Of a stretch of 64,000 nucleotides of DNA, positions 1-11,427 are shown one piece after another. The notes below the pieces were generated by a model. It was given only the letters and a program-made list of their open reading frames with translations, made no database searches and was not told the origin of the DNA. Positions within the stretch are counted from its first letter, which is position 1. Each line of letters begins with the position of its first letter. The DNA comes from Sipunculus nudus (Eukaryota; Annelida; Sipuncula; Golfingiida; Sipunculidae): contig CM049314.1 of assembly GCA_026874595.1 (NCBI GenBank), positions 51,195,812 through 51,259,811 on the forward strand, read 5' to 3'. The position numbers were made by a program, and so were the translations under genes.

Positions 1-1172
1 TAGCTTTATAACATACATAAAAAATGGTGGTGCCACCTGCAATCATTTTTGCACAGCGTCTGTCTGTTTGTCTGTTGAGGCCTAAAATCACTCATTTCTC
101 TGTAGTGGTTTGACATAACTGCCTAAAGTTTTGCAGGTTTATACATCCTGGACAGCTTTCTTGATTTTATGACAGGTGGCGCCACCTAAAATCTAGTTAA
201 CGCTGCACACATCCAAGCTCATATCTCAGGAACAGTTTGACTGATTGGGCCAAAATTGTCTATGTGTTTAGATCTCACATAGGTCTTTATCATACAAAAC
301 TGGAGTTGCCACCTGCAACCATTTTTGCACAGCGTCTGTCTGTTTATTGCCATGGGATAATGTCACTCATATCTCGTCAGTGGTTTGACGTATCTGCCTA
401 AAATTTTGCAGCTTTATACATCCTGGATAGCTTTCTTGATTTTATGACAGGTGGCGCCACCTACATTCTAGTTTACACTGCAGACATCCAAGCTCATATC
501 TCGGGAACCGTTTGAACGATTGGGCCAAAATTTTGCATGTGTATAGATCTCACATAAGTCTTTATCATACACAAAACTGGAGGGGCCACCTGCAACCATT
601 TTCGCAAATTTTGCACAGCTTCTGTCTGTTTGTCTACTGAGGCCTAAAATCACTCATTTCTCTGTAGTTGTTTGACATGACTGCCTAAAATTTTGCAGGT
701 TTATGCATCCTGGACAGCTTTCTTGATTTTATGACAGATGGCGTCACCTAAATTGTAGTTAACGCTGCACACATCCAAGCTCATATCTCAGGAACCCGTT
801 TGACTAATTGGGCCAAAATTGTGTATGTGTTTAGATCTCACATAGGTCTTTATCATACACAAAACTGGAGGGGCCACCTGCAACCATTTTTGCACAGCGT
901 CTGTCTGTTTGTCTGCCGTGGGCTATAATCACTCATACACATGTAGTGGACATTTCTGCCTAAAATTTTGCATATGTATACAACTTGAACAGCTTTCTGG
1001 ATTTGTAGTAGGTGGCACAACCTACATACACATTCAGGCTGCAGACATTCATGCTAATATGCAACATACCTCACTCTATTTCCCCTTGCCACTCAATCCA
1101 TGCCTCACTTCACCCATTCCACTCTGATTTTGGCGGATACACATAGTCACTTGTGGGCTACCCATGTTCTAG
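1..1172 (+). mobile_element. Family P (pearl/Helentron-like) element, 5' end outside the window
   Basis: Roughly four ~280-bp units are present, each with two copies of the GGTGG(C/T)GCCACC palindrome. A 3' end follows: GCGGATACACATAGTC, a decayed hairpin, and terminal CTAG at 1169-1172. The same 3' end is seen at 17228, 24785, 35329 and 40839. It has no coding capacity. The small open frames in it recur in every copy and are by-products of the repeat. Confidence 0.75.
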
Positions 1173-1354
1173 TTTTTAAAGTTTACACATTTTTTCTCTA
1201 TTTATAGATATATAAATACAGACCTAATCTTGGCCTGTTGGTTAATCTGTTTGATGCTTCAGTTGAATGAGTATATACTACCATTCTGATGATAAAATTT
1301 CCTTTTGTGAATCTCTTCCCAGTCAGCTGAGCGTCATGACCCATGGGTCACTTG
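1173..1354 (+). mobile_element. Family A 3'-end fragment
   Basis: It ends GTCAGCTGAGCGT, then the palindrome TGACCCATGGGTCA, then CTTG followed by TT. Upstream bases match the 3' part of the copy ending at 38088. Confidence 0.65.
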
Positions 1355-1660
1355 TTTACATATGGCTGGGCATTTACAATGGGTTGCTTTCAAATAACAT
1401 GTATTCAAGAGTTCATATAATTATCTTATAATTTCTACTAGAAATGCCCCAATGACGATCATTAAGGTTTCAAAATATAAAAGAACAGAAATAATTAAGA
1501 TCTCCATTATCATTAGGCTTTCTGTAAATGACACACAGTATAAGAAAGTTGTGTAGGTATCTGGATGATATAGGCGCTTGTAATATCATTTAAACATGTG
1601 ATTGTAGTGCTAGTTTATAGCACTCTTGGCTGCGCAAGGTCTAGAATACCCCCATCAGTT

Positions 1661-1806
1661 TAAGTAATAGTAATAGTAATAGTAATAGATACCCCAGTAA
1701 TAGTAATAGTAATAGTAATAGATGATAAAATGTGGTAATAGTAATAGTAATAGTAATATCAGAAATTGAAAGTAATAGTAATAGTAATAGAACACCCGTA
1801 ATAGAC
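1661..1806 (+). repeat. (AGTAAT)n microsatellite
   Basis: Several blocks of the hexamer AGTAAT (TAATAG) are separated by short interruptions. It abuts the family A sequence that starts near 1810. Confidence 0.9.
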
Positions 1807-1809
1807 CCC

Positions 1810-3122
1810 ATGTCTGCCTACCATACTGAAAATTGGGTCATTAGGACCTCTTCCTTCAAGATATTAAGGAAAAACCTCTGTTTTCCATAAAAAAGCCATT
1901 GTTACACTTCAAGGCTGCCTAATATCAAAACCACTGGTCAGGGTTTGATCATATTTAGTATTCATATTCTTCCATACATTTTCTATGAACATACAAAAAA
2001 TTAGGTCAGTGTTGGGTCTTATTTTGAAGTTATGGGCCAAAATATAATGCAATTTTAAAAAAATCAGGAAATATATTTACTTACCTAACATGAGAATTGC
2101 TGAAGCTATAGACTATGTTTCAGGAATATAACTTTATTTAAACAAGATTTAATTGTTTACCCAAAATTTGATCTGAATTTTGCAAATTTTTCAAGTTATT
2201 AGCATAAATAAAAAATCAATACCTTAAATTTTGTCCAACTTTGGCAATGGCACGTTTTTTCCCTGTAAGCACTGTTGATTTAATTTTCACAGCATTAATA
2301 CATAAGGATTTAATCTTTTAAAACCTGAAATTTCAATGGAATTTATTGAAAAGGGTAGCTTTTATTCAAGTTTTCATACACCATGTCAAGTGTTGTTTAC
2401 ATCTAGCCCACTTTGTAGTACAGCCTTCAGTTGCATTATGTAACCCACCCAGGCAGCTTGCCTGGACTCAGCTTGGCCACTACCAGCAGGCTTCCCCTCT
2501 GCCCTGCACTCCCCCCCCCCCCCCAACCAGATGGTGCATAAACAAGTTGATTATTGTTAATATGTTAGTATTTTCTGTATTTGATTCATTCTTATCATAG
2601 GCTATGCTACATTTTAAATTTTGTATTGTACCACCAGGGTTACAATGATTAAAGTGCACATTTAATTGTGTACACAAAGTGGTATATTGCTATGAAAGTG
2701 TGGATGTTTATCAGATAAGTAATTCCTTACTTCAGAAAGTAAAAACTTCACCACGTGTGAAATTGACTATCAATTCCAGTAATAAATTAAAGCTGAGATA
2801 GTAATTAGCACAATGATATTGTTTGTCCCTCATTCAACCAACAGTGTGTATACTTTATTTGAAAAGATTATATTTAAGTTTTATTTTATTAAATTTACTG
2901 AATCTTTTATTTTATTTCAGTGAATAAAATTAAGCATGTACTGAAAACTCCAATGTGCAAATCTTTTTAATAGTGGTTCAAATAATAATCTTGTAGATGC
3001 CATGTTGTGGCATTATTTTCTTTTAAATTCTGTTTAAACATTTGTGATTTAAAAATAATAAAATATATGTGTATGCATAATATGACCCATTCAGCTGAGT
3101 GCAGTGACCCATGGGTCCCTTG
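1810..3122 (+). mobile_element. Family A copy lacking its 5' end
   Basis: The sequence parallels the interior of the copies at 19402-22404 and 26562-28872. It ends with AGTGACCCATGGGTCC and CTTG at 3119-3122. It includes a poly-C run at about 2510-2524. No protein-coding potential is seen. Confidence 0.75.
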
Positions 3123-3289
3123 TTTAGTTGGTGAACTTATGTGTCTGTTGCCAAATATATCAAAGTGGCTGCAGCCCTTATTATTAAATTTTACACACTT
3201 ATTGAACATTCATTGTGTTGTATTTGCAAAAAAAGATTTATGTGGCACAACCTATGTTTAGAGCCTAGATAGATTTTTTAGCTCAGTTG

Positions 3290-3795
3290 ACTTTTAAGTC
3301 CCCTGAGTCATAGCAATGGTCCTTTGTCCTCCATCCAGGCATCTGTCCAACTGGTCTGACATCCTTTAACAAGGCACCTTTTGAAACCGTTGCACCTACA
3401 AATAAAAAAATTCTACATACAGTTAAATGTCCTGGTGTTCTCTAGCCTAGCCGTAAACTTGATCACTGCGACAACATTTCTTTGAGATATTAGGAAAAAA
3501 TGCCCATTCCCCCCCTTCCAACCTTTCCATTGAGAGGATGCATAAACAGTATGAATGTAATAACATTCTACATATTGAATTCATTTTTAACTTAGCTGAG
3601 CCCTTGTCGTGGTCCATAGTCTGTCATCTGTCCGTCCATCTGTATGTCCCTAGATGTGGCACTTTTTGAAACCGTAGGACCTAGGAATCCAAAATTTGGC
3701 ATAATGTTAAATGTTCCCAAGATCTCCTACCAAGCCTAAAACTGGGTCTTTGTGACTTTGTTCCTTTGAGAAATTAAGGAAAAAAATCAATTTTT
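3290..3795 (+). mobile_element. Family A 5'-end fragments
   Basis: Two diverged family A starts occur, AGCTCAGTTGACT at 3290 and AACTTAGCTGAG near 3596. Each is followed by CATCTGTCC-rich sequence. The second continues across the B insertion and resumes at 6956. Confidence 0.6.
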
Positions 3796-6700
3796 GCAAA
3801 CCTGTGAGCTAATGCGATGATGTGGCGTTGTCCGTCGTCTGTCGTCCGTCATCTGTAAGTTAACCCATACTATCTTAAAAATGGCTAGAGTTAGCATCAC
3901 GAAATTTTATGCTAAATATTAGTCATCTAAAAAACTCTATCGGATTCTGCTTATTTTTTGGCTAACTGCATTTTCTTAGATTTTACAGGGAAAAAGCTAG
4001 AAAAGCTTAAAAAATCTTCTTCTCCTAAACTGTTTAGTAAAATTGTTCAATGTTTTACAGAAATGATTCCTAGAACAATCTCTCTCAAGTTTGTTCGAAT
4101 GGTTTAAGTTCGTTGATTTTTGGCCAAGTTACAGGAAGATGAACTCAGTCATCTGTCCAAAAAAGCATACTAAAATTACAATCTCAGAAACGGCTGGAGC
4201 TATCATCACCAAATTTTATGGCAATGTTGGTCACATGAAATATCTGAAATTGAGGTATTGGTGGCACCACCTGCATCGGCCTTTTTTGTACTGGGGTCAT
4301 CAGTGCCTGTATCATACTAACGGCTACAAAAAACCTTCATATCTGAAACCATATGGCCAAATTGTTTAACATTGCACAGAAATGATCCTAGGGTAGTGCT
4401 TTCTGAAGTTTGTTCAAATGGTCTCAGTTCAGTGACTTTTGGCTGAGTTACAGGAACCTGAATTTAGTCATATGCCATAACAGCCCATTTTAGCTCAGTG
4501 GCTACAAAGATCTTCTTCTCAAAAACCAGTGGGCTAAATTCTTAAATCTCACAAGTTAATTATCCTTAGATGTTGATAATTCAAGTTTGTCCAAATGGTT
4601 TTGGTTCAGTGATTTTTGGCTGAGTTATGGAAGCTTAAATTAGCCATTTTGCTGTATTTTCTCATATCAGTTATAAACCTGCAAAACGTTTTTTGACTGA
4701 CGCCACTGAGGCCAATTTGTTTTATATTTTACAAGTATAATCCTCTGAATAATTCTTATAACAATTGTCTTTTATGGTTCCATAGAATGAATTTTAAAGT
4801 TGAACTTAGTCATCTGTCCAAAAAAGCATATTAAAATGAAAGTCTCAGAAATGGCCAGAGCTATCATCACCAAATTTTATGCCAGTGTTCTTCACATGAG
4901 TCATTAATGAAATTCAGGTATTGGTGGTGCCACCTGCATTGACCTTTTTTGTACTGGGGTCATTGGTCATCTGTACATTAACCTATAATTTCTCAGGAAT
5001 AGCAGGAGCTACTATCCCTAGATTTTATGCAATAATCTGTCACATATCAAATGTTGTGGGATTCGGCTTATTTTTTTGCTATTTGCATTTACTTAGATTT
5101 TATAGGGAAAAAGCTTAAATACCTTTAAAAGTCTTCTCCTGGTAAATGGTCCAGCCAAATTGTTCAATATTTTACAGAAATGATCCCAGAGGCAACCTTT
5201 TGTTCAAATGGTTTGCATTTGATGAATGGTAGCAGAGTTACACGAATTTGAACTTAGTCATTTGGCCAAGTAAGCATACTGACATAGTAATCTCAGAAAT
5301 GATAGAAGCTAGTGTTACCAAGTATTGTGCAAATGTTGGTCACATGACTCATATTTTAAGTTGCAGATTTCTGTACGACGTAGATTGACCTTTTTTTTAT
5401 GGGCAAAAACCTCATAATTTTAGCCTCTTTCAGCTAAAAATGTTTATGATGAAACTTGTTAGGTTGAATAGTTCAATTTTTCAAAAGAATTATCCTTGGA
5501 CATTGTTCTTTCAATCATATCAGAATAGATTGAGTTTGTTGATTTTTGGTTAAGTCGTGAAAGCTTAAGTTGGTCTTATGGCCTTATTATGTCTAATTCA
5601 AACTGAGGACTGCAAAAGTGTTTTTCAACAAAATTATTGTTTTCAATTTTAACTTCTGTAACATTGCACAAAAATTATTTCTAGGTGGCCTTTGTTCAGG
5701 TTTACTTGAATGATTTTTGTCAGAATTATTGGACCTTTAACAGTGAAAGGACTGCATCTTTTATTATTCTAAATATTTTGATAAGAAGTTTATGAATATG
5801 TCAGCTTGAAAAAAAAAGCATTTAAGCCTAAGTCTTTCAGTGTGTGTAAACAGATTTACCAACAGGCCAAGATTGTGTCTGTATCTTTGAATAGGTTGAG
5901 AAACTGCCATCTGTTTAAGATTTGGCAAGAGATGAAGAGTTCATTCAGTGCAGCCAGATATAGGTCAAGAGTTCAATCAGTGCAGCCAAGCACATGTGAT
6001 CACCTCATGGGTGACATGTAAACACCTCATTGGCACCATGTGATCACCTCATGAGTATCATGTGATCACCTCATGTGTGTCATGCCCCTCAGGGCTGCAT
6101 GTGGAGCCAATCTGTGAGCTTATGCAATGGAGTGGGTATTATTTCAGATTTGGCAACTGACCAAAGGTCATTCTGGATCTATTTATAGCTTCGGCAGACT
6201 GCCAACTAATTATCAGATTAGGCAACAGGTCAAGAGTTCACTCAGTGCAGCCAGGTATAAGTCAACAGTTCACTCAGTGCAGCCAGGTACAGGTCAAAAG
6301 TTCACTCAGTCTAGCCAGGTGCAAGTCTTGAGTTCACTCAGTGCAGTAGCCTGAGCTAGCAATTTGTCACAGGTCACTTGGGGCAACTGCCTTTCTCACC
6401 TAAGCCTGGTCAGCCCCATGCATCAGACTCAAGGTAAGTCTGATGTATTTGCCTGATATTTTGGCCTATCTATATGTTTTGATGGCTTTCTCATTCACGA
6501 GACAGGTGTAACCACCTACAATGACTTTTGCACAGTGTATGTTCCTGCTTATTTCTACAGAGGAATTTGATATATCAGCCTGAAATTAGGCATATTTATA
6601 CATATGAAATAGCTTTTGTGTATACAAGACTGGTGGTGCCACCTACAATAATTTTTTGCACAGTGTGTCCCTGCATATATTTCAGGAGGGGTTTGATATA

Positions 6701-6955
6701 TCAGTGTGAAATTGGGCATATGTATACATCTCTGATAGCTTGGTTGTATACAAGACTGGTGGTGCCAGCTACAACAATTTTTGTGTTGTGTGCACCCATG
6801 CTAGAATTTCAGCAGTGATGTTTGTGTGATTTTTTTTATTCAAAATGTTTAGTACTTGCATTGTTCATATACATGAAAAGTAATGGTCCAGCATTAAAGC
6901 ATTATACCTGGTGTATTTCCCAATGCACAGGTTCGCATTAGGCCTGTAGGCCTTG
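3796..6955 (+). mobile_element. Family B element, complete, about 3.16 kb
   Basis: The 5' end GCAAACCTGTGAGC is a one-base variant of the GCGAACCTGTGAGC start seen at 11429. Near the 3' end is the inverted copy GCACAGGTTCGC, then AGGCCTGTAGGCC and terminal CTTG. The interior has diverged repeats with GGTGGCACCACC motifs and, at about 5936-6350, short tandem units containing TTCACTCAGTGCAGCCAGGT. The flanks join as uninterrupted family A sequence, as at 51085-51105, so the insertion boundaries are well supported. No encoded protein is recognised. Confidence 0.82.
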
Positions 6956-7090
6956 TTTATTAAAAACCTATTTTCACACTTCAGGACTGCCTAATATCAA
7001 AACCACTCATCTGTTTTTTCTCATATTCACCATAAATTTTCCTCTATATAGTTCCTCTGTGTACATTCCAGAAAATAGGTGTGTATTATA
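6956..7090 (+). mobile_element. Family A interior, right flank of the B insertion
   Basis: It begins TTTATTAAAAACCTATTTTC, which matches the A copy at 51090 onward. It is cut at about 7091 by another repeat. Confidence 0.75.
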
Positions 7091-7440
7091 TATTTGTATC
7101 CCCAGACAAAGCCGGGAGATACTGTTTTCATACCGGTCCCGCCACCGCCACATATAAATCTTGTTGGCGCCATAACTAAAAAAATATTTCACGGATCTAT
7201 ACCAAACTTGGTATATGTATAGATATGGGTGAGAGGACGAGGCCTATTTAAAATGAGGTCATGACCTTGACTAGGAGAGTGTCCTTGACCTTGAATAGGT
7301 CCAATTTTGGGGAAAATCACACAAATTCTTAAATATCTCAAGAAATCTTGCATGGATTGATCCCAAAATCAAGTTGATGGAAGATCATGGATAGGGTTGT
7401 CATGTTCCAGAAACTGGTGGCGCCACCTATTATTCTTTAC
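7091..7440 (+). repeat. Fragment of a further repeat family with a TATCCCCAGAC start
   Basis: TATCCCCAGACAAAGCCGGG and a nearby GGGAGATA form a weak terminal inverted repeat like the 5' ends of the other families. A GGTGGCGCCACCT motif lies near its right edge. No matching 3' end was found. Confidence 0.45.
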
Positions 7441-7542
7441 TTGTTTTCATGCCATTTAATACCCCCAATCATTGCTACTTGACAGTACTGTGAGCATTAT
7501 AAGTCAAAAACTAATGGACAGATATCTTTAATATTATGCTTT

Positions 7543-8305
7543 AACAATGAAAGAACTGCATCTTTTATTGTTCTAGATATTTTGATAAAAAGTTTATGAA
7601 TATTTCAGCTTGAAAAAAAGCATTTTAGCCAAAGTTTTTCAGTATGTGTAAACAGATTTACCAACAGGCCAAGATTGTGTCTGTATTGTTAAATAGTTTG
7701 AGAAACTGCCAACTGTTTCAGATTTGGCAACAGATCAAGAGTTCATTCAGTGCTGCAGGATTTAGATCAAGAGTTCAATCAGTGCAGTCAAGCACAAGGC
7801 ATGTGATCACCTCATGGGTGACGTGTGAACACCTCATGGGCACCATGGGTGTCATGCCCCTCAGGGCTGTATTTGGAGCCAATCTGTGAGCTTATGCTTT
7901 GGTGTGGATACTATTTCAGATTTGGTAACAGGCCAAAGGTCAGTCTGGATCTATTTATATGGCTTTCCCATTCACAAGACAGGTGTTGCCTCCTACAATG
8001 ACTTTTGCACAGTGTATGTGCCTGCTTTTTTCTACAGAAGAATTGTATATATCAGTCTGAAATTGGGCATATGTATATATCTCTGATAGCTTCTTTGTTT
8101 ACAAGACTGGTGGTGCCAGCTACAATCTTTTTAGTGTTGTGTGCACCTATGCCAGAATTTCAGCAATGATATTTGTGTAATTGTTTCTTATTCAAATGTT
8201 TAGTACTTACATTGTTCATATACATGAGAGGTAATGGTCCAGCATTGAAGTATATACCTGGTGTATTTCCCAATGCACAGGTTCGCATTAGGCCTGTAGG
8301 CCTTG
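7543..8305 (+). mobile_element. Family B 3' fragment
   Basis: It is a second copy of the last ~1.2 kb of the element at 3796-6955, with internal deletions. It ends GCACAGGTTCGC, AGGCCTGTAGGCC and CTTG at 8302-8305. Confidence 0.8.
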
Positions 8306-8564
8306 TTTTATGTTTTAGATGATTTATCAGTAATTAGGTTCACTTTAACTGCCCATCAGGGCCATCAGTCTGGAGGCTGACCGTTTCTTACCCATTATTG
8401 CCCATAACCTGTCCAAACAAATGATTGTGACCAATTAATGAATTAGACAGATTTTGGCTCAGTTTTGGTCCGTCTGTCCATCTTTCTGTCCGTACATTAG
8501 ACTGGCACATTTTGACAATTTGTGACTGTGGTTTCATCTAGTGTCCTGAAACATTGTGTGTTAT

Positions 8565-9152
8565 TAGGGCCCCGCTTTTGAATAACCAGATGCCCTATAG
8601 TAATCACTCTGTCCTTCCGTCTGTCCATCTGCTTGTCTTTCTGTATGTCCATCAAATTGGTTTCTTGATGATATCTCCAGTTTGGATGGACATATCAATT
8701 TCAAGCTTGATTTATATATTGCCATCCAATAAAGTAAAAACCTTTTTTTTTGGGGGGGGGGTCATGAGGTCAAAGGTCAAGGTCACAGGGTCATCTGTCC
8801 ACATATTTGTTTCCAAATGAAAACTCCAGGTTGGATTAAAATGTTGATTTCAAACTGGACAAATATATGGCCTACCAAATAAAGTAAGTACCCTTTTGAT
8901 TTTTGGGTCATAGGGTCAAAGGTCAAGGTTACAGGACAAACTTCTTTAAAAAGATTTGGATGCATTTAAGCTAAACTTTTCATCCCAAACCTTCCATCTT
9001 TCACATTTGCTCACCTGCCAATAGGGGAAGATTCTGTATGATATTGTTCTTTCATGTAGTCCATAAAAGTGCACAGTCCACAGAACCACTAGGATGTTAC
9101 ACCAACATTCTCAGAATTGATTTCAGCTCAGTGCCTTGACCCACAGGTCCCT
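8565..9152 (+). mobile_element. Family C 5' end joined to a family A-like 3' end
   Basis: AGGGCCCCGC at 8565 is followed by GATGCCCTATAG and CTGTCC tracts, as at 24940. Tandem segments with GGTCAAAGGTCAAGGTCAC follow. The 3' end resembles family A (CCACAGGTCC then CTTG). It is either a chimera or a rearranged pair of elements. A G-run lies at 8752-8761. Confidence 0.5.
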
Positions 9153-9365
9153 TGTTAAATTTTGTTTTTCTAAATGAGGCTGTGGCCCAATCAAGAGAAT
9201 CTATGGTAATAGACTAAAAGGGTAAATATTTGCCATCACCAATGTATTACTGTCATAACAGTCCAATAGGGGGTCTTATAATAAAATCAAACCTGGACTG
9301 CAGACATGTTTGTTATGAAAATTAATGTGTTCAAATTGACCTTAATTAACTGTTGCTGTTTTCAG

Positions 9366-9426
9366 ATCACGGTTTATCTTGGGAAAAGAGACTTTATCGA
9401 TCATCTCACACACATTGATCCCATAG
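9366..9426 (+). CDS. ARRB: Non-visual (beta-type) arrestin, internal exon encoding the LGKRDF strand
   Basis: This exon encodes 20 residues plus the first base of the next codon, beginning ITVYLGKRDF and ending HIDPI. Arrestins are cytosolic adaptors that bind phosphorylated, activated G-protein-coupled receptors, stop G-protein signalling and link receptors to endocytosis. The exon corresponds to about residues 18-38 of vertebrate beta-arrestin 1. It carries the Arg-Asp of KRDF; from family knowledge, this Asp belongs to the polar core and the Arg contacts receptor phosphates. A pyrimidine-rich acceptor ending TTTTCAG lies just upstream, with a plausible branch point TTAAC at about 9346, and a consensus donor GTAAGT follows. 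The phase-1 end joins the exon at 30335 to rebuild a DPIDG motif. The preceding exon (start codon and VFKK region) was not found and probably lies outside the window. Confidence 0.95.
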
Positions 9427-9797
9427 GTAAGTCATCTGTAATGCAATGTCCTCTATCCACAATTACCATATTTAGATATTCTTAGCCATATGTATGCTTT
9501 TACTAATTATTAGGATATAAAAATTAAGCATTGATATTTGAGTTATTTCTGGTTAGCTGGGCTAATTGTAAATCATCTGAGCTATAGGGAAATCCATTGT
9601 TCATCATCTGTCTGCATATTTTGCTGTCCATTTCTCTATCAGTTGTAGAAAGGCTGACCAAAACCCAGAGTGCCCAAGCAAATTTTCACATACCCAAGAT
9701 GCCGAAAAACTGATCTTTGCCAAAAAAAAAAAAACGAAAAGCAAAAATAAATTGTGATTTTGCATTGAGATTATTGACTAATGTACAGATTGTTTTT

Positions 9798-10962
9798 AGC
9801 TCAGCTGACTAAAAGTCATCTGAGCTATAGTAATCACTCTTTGTCCATTGTCTGTCCGTCCATTAACAGGGCACGAATTGTAACCACTAGACCTATAAAC
9901 TTTAACCGAAAATCCATGGAGGTCCATAAAAAATCTCTTTGGAAACCTGAAATTAGGTCACTATGACCAACATTCTTCATTCTTCCCCCCCCCCCCCCCC
10001 CGAATAATTTAAATTTGATACAAAAGCTCCAATATCTAAATAACAATTACATTGATTGCCATGATTATTTCCATACATATTGATCAAATAGTGTTTCATC
10101 AATTCCTAAAGACTTGGAGCCACCTGTTTTTTTTAGCTCTGCTGACTATAAGTCATCTAAACTAGAGTCGTGGTCCATTGTCCATCTTCCGTCCATCTGT
10201 CCAATCCAAATTCGGCATAATGTTAGATGTCCCCAAGATCTCCTACCAAGCCGAAAACTGGGTCTTTGCGACTTCGTTCCTTTGTGAAATTAAGGAAAAA
10301 CCTCAATTTTTTATTAAAAACAAATTTTCACACTTCAGGACTGCCTAATATCAAAAACACTCATCTGTTTTTCCTCATATTTACCATAAATATTCCTCTA
10401 TATAGTTCCTATGTACATGCCAGAAATAAGGTCTGTATTATATAATTAAAAAAAGGGTCTAAACAAAATGCATTTTGTAAATAATCAGGAAAGAAATTTG
10501 ATCACTTAACACAAAACTTGTTAAAGCTAAGCACATCTTTTCCAGTAATATACCTTTTATTAATCAAAATTAAATTGTATACCCAAAATAAGTTAAAAAA
10601 ATTTGTTAAAATATTTGCAAAAATAAAAAATTGGTACCTTAAATTTAGCCCAACTTTGACCATGGCAAGTTATTTTCCTGTACCTGCTGTGGATTTAATT
10701 TTCACAGCGTGTTTTTGTTAGCATTTCATCTGTTAACACCAAAAATTTGATACCAGTTGATCAGAATCTGTAGATTTTATTCAAGTTTCCAAGCACATGT
10801 CACATATTGTTTACATCAAGGTAGTGTTATGCAGTTTGCTAGAGCTCAGCTCCCCAGCTTCAGCTCTCGGTTCCTAAAATTTGGCACACAGTTTGATGTC
10901 TCCAAAATCCCCTACCATGCCAAGAATTTGGTCACTAGGACTTAATTCCTTCAAGATTTTAA
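9798..10962 (+). mobile_element. Two family A 5' ends and interior
   Basis: AGCTCAGCTGACT occurs at 9798 and a variant AGCTCTGCTGACT at 10135, each with its paired AGTCATCT arm. The second copy runs through typical A interior up to the TTAA element at 10963. A poly-C run of about 16 lies at 9986-10001. Confidence 0.7.
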
Positions 10963-11406
10963 AGGGACATAATCAGGCGAAAAAAATTATGCCTATTCTT
11001 TCACACTATCATCTCAGTACCTCGTATATGGCTGTTTAACACCTTGTTAGGGGTTTATGTGTTGGTAAACACGGTTCAGGTGTGTCTGTTTACCATAACA
11101 AGGCCACATGACCAGAGCTCAGATTGTAAGCCTTAACAGGCGGTGTTTCAGCCAGCGGGAACATGTATTACATTTTTGCGGCTAAAACAGTCAGGATATC
11201 TCCTGATTGACGTGTTGTGGTCAGGCGACACCCGTGCTGTGTTTTTGCTGACATCTTTGATCGCACCTGGGCCACTGCTTTTACACTCATGAACAAGAGT
11301 AAGCAACAGGTTTCATGGCAATATTTTGCCAGGTACAAATTTATTTTAAAGGGAAGAATCTATTTTTCATGTTAACTCAAAATGCTTTATAGGTGATTTG
11401 GCCCCT
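10963..11406 (+). mobile_element. piggyBac-like MITE, 444 bp, TTAA target duplication
   Basis: The ends are AGGGACATAATC and, inverted, AGGGGCCAAATC. TTAA lies on both sides, at 10959-10962 and 11407-11410. The flanks are family A sequence that is continuous in other copies. It carries no transposase and is probably mobilised in trans. The superfamily is inferred only from the TTAA duplication and the inverted ends. Confidence 0.7.
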
Positions 11407-11427
11407 TTAATAAAAAACTTCAATTTT

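Noticed and set aside
1-9365. Start exon of the arrestin gene
   Set aside because: No sequence encoding an RVFKK-like N-terminus before a suitable donor was recognised by eye. It probably lies upstream of the window.
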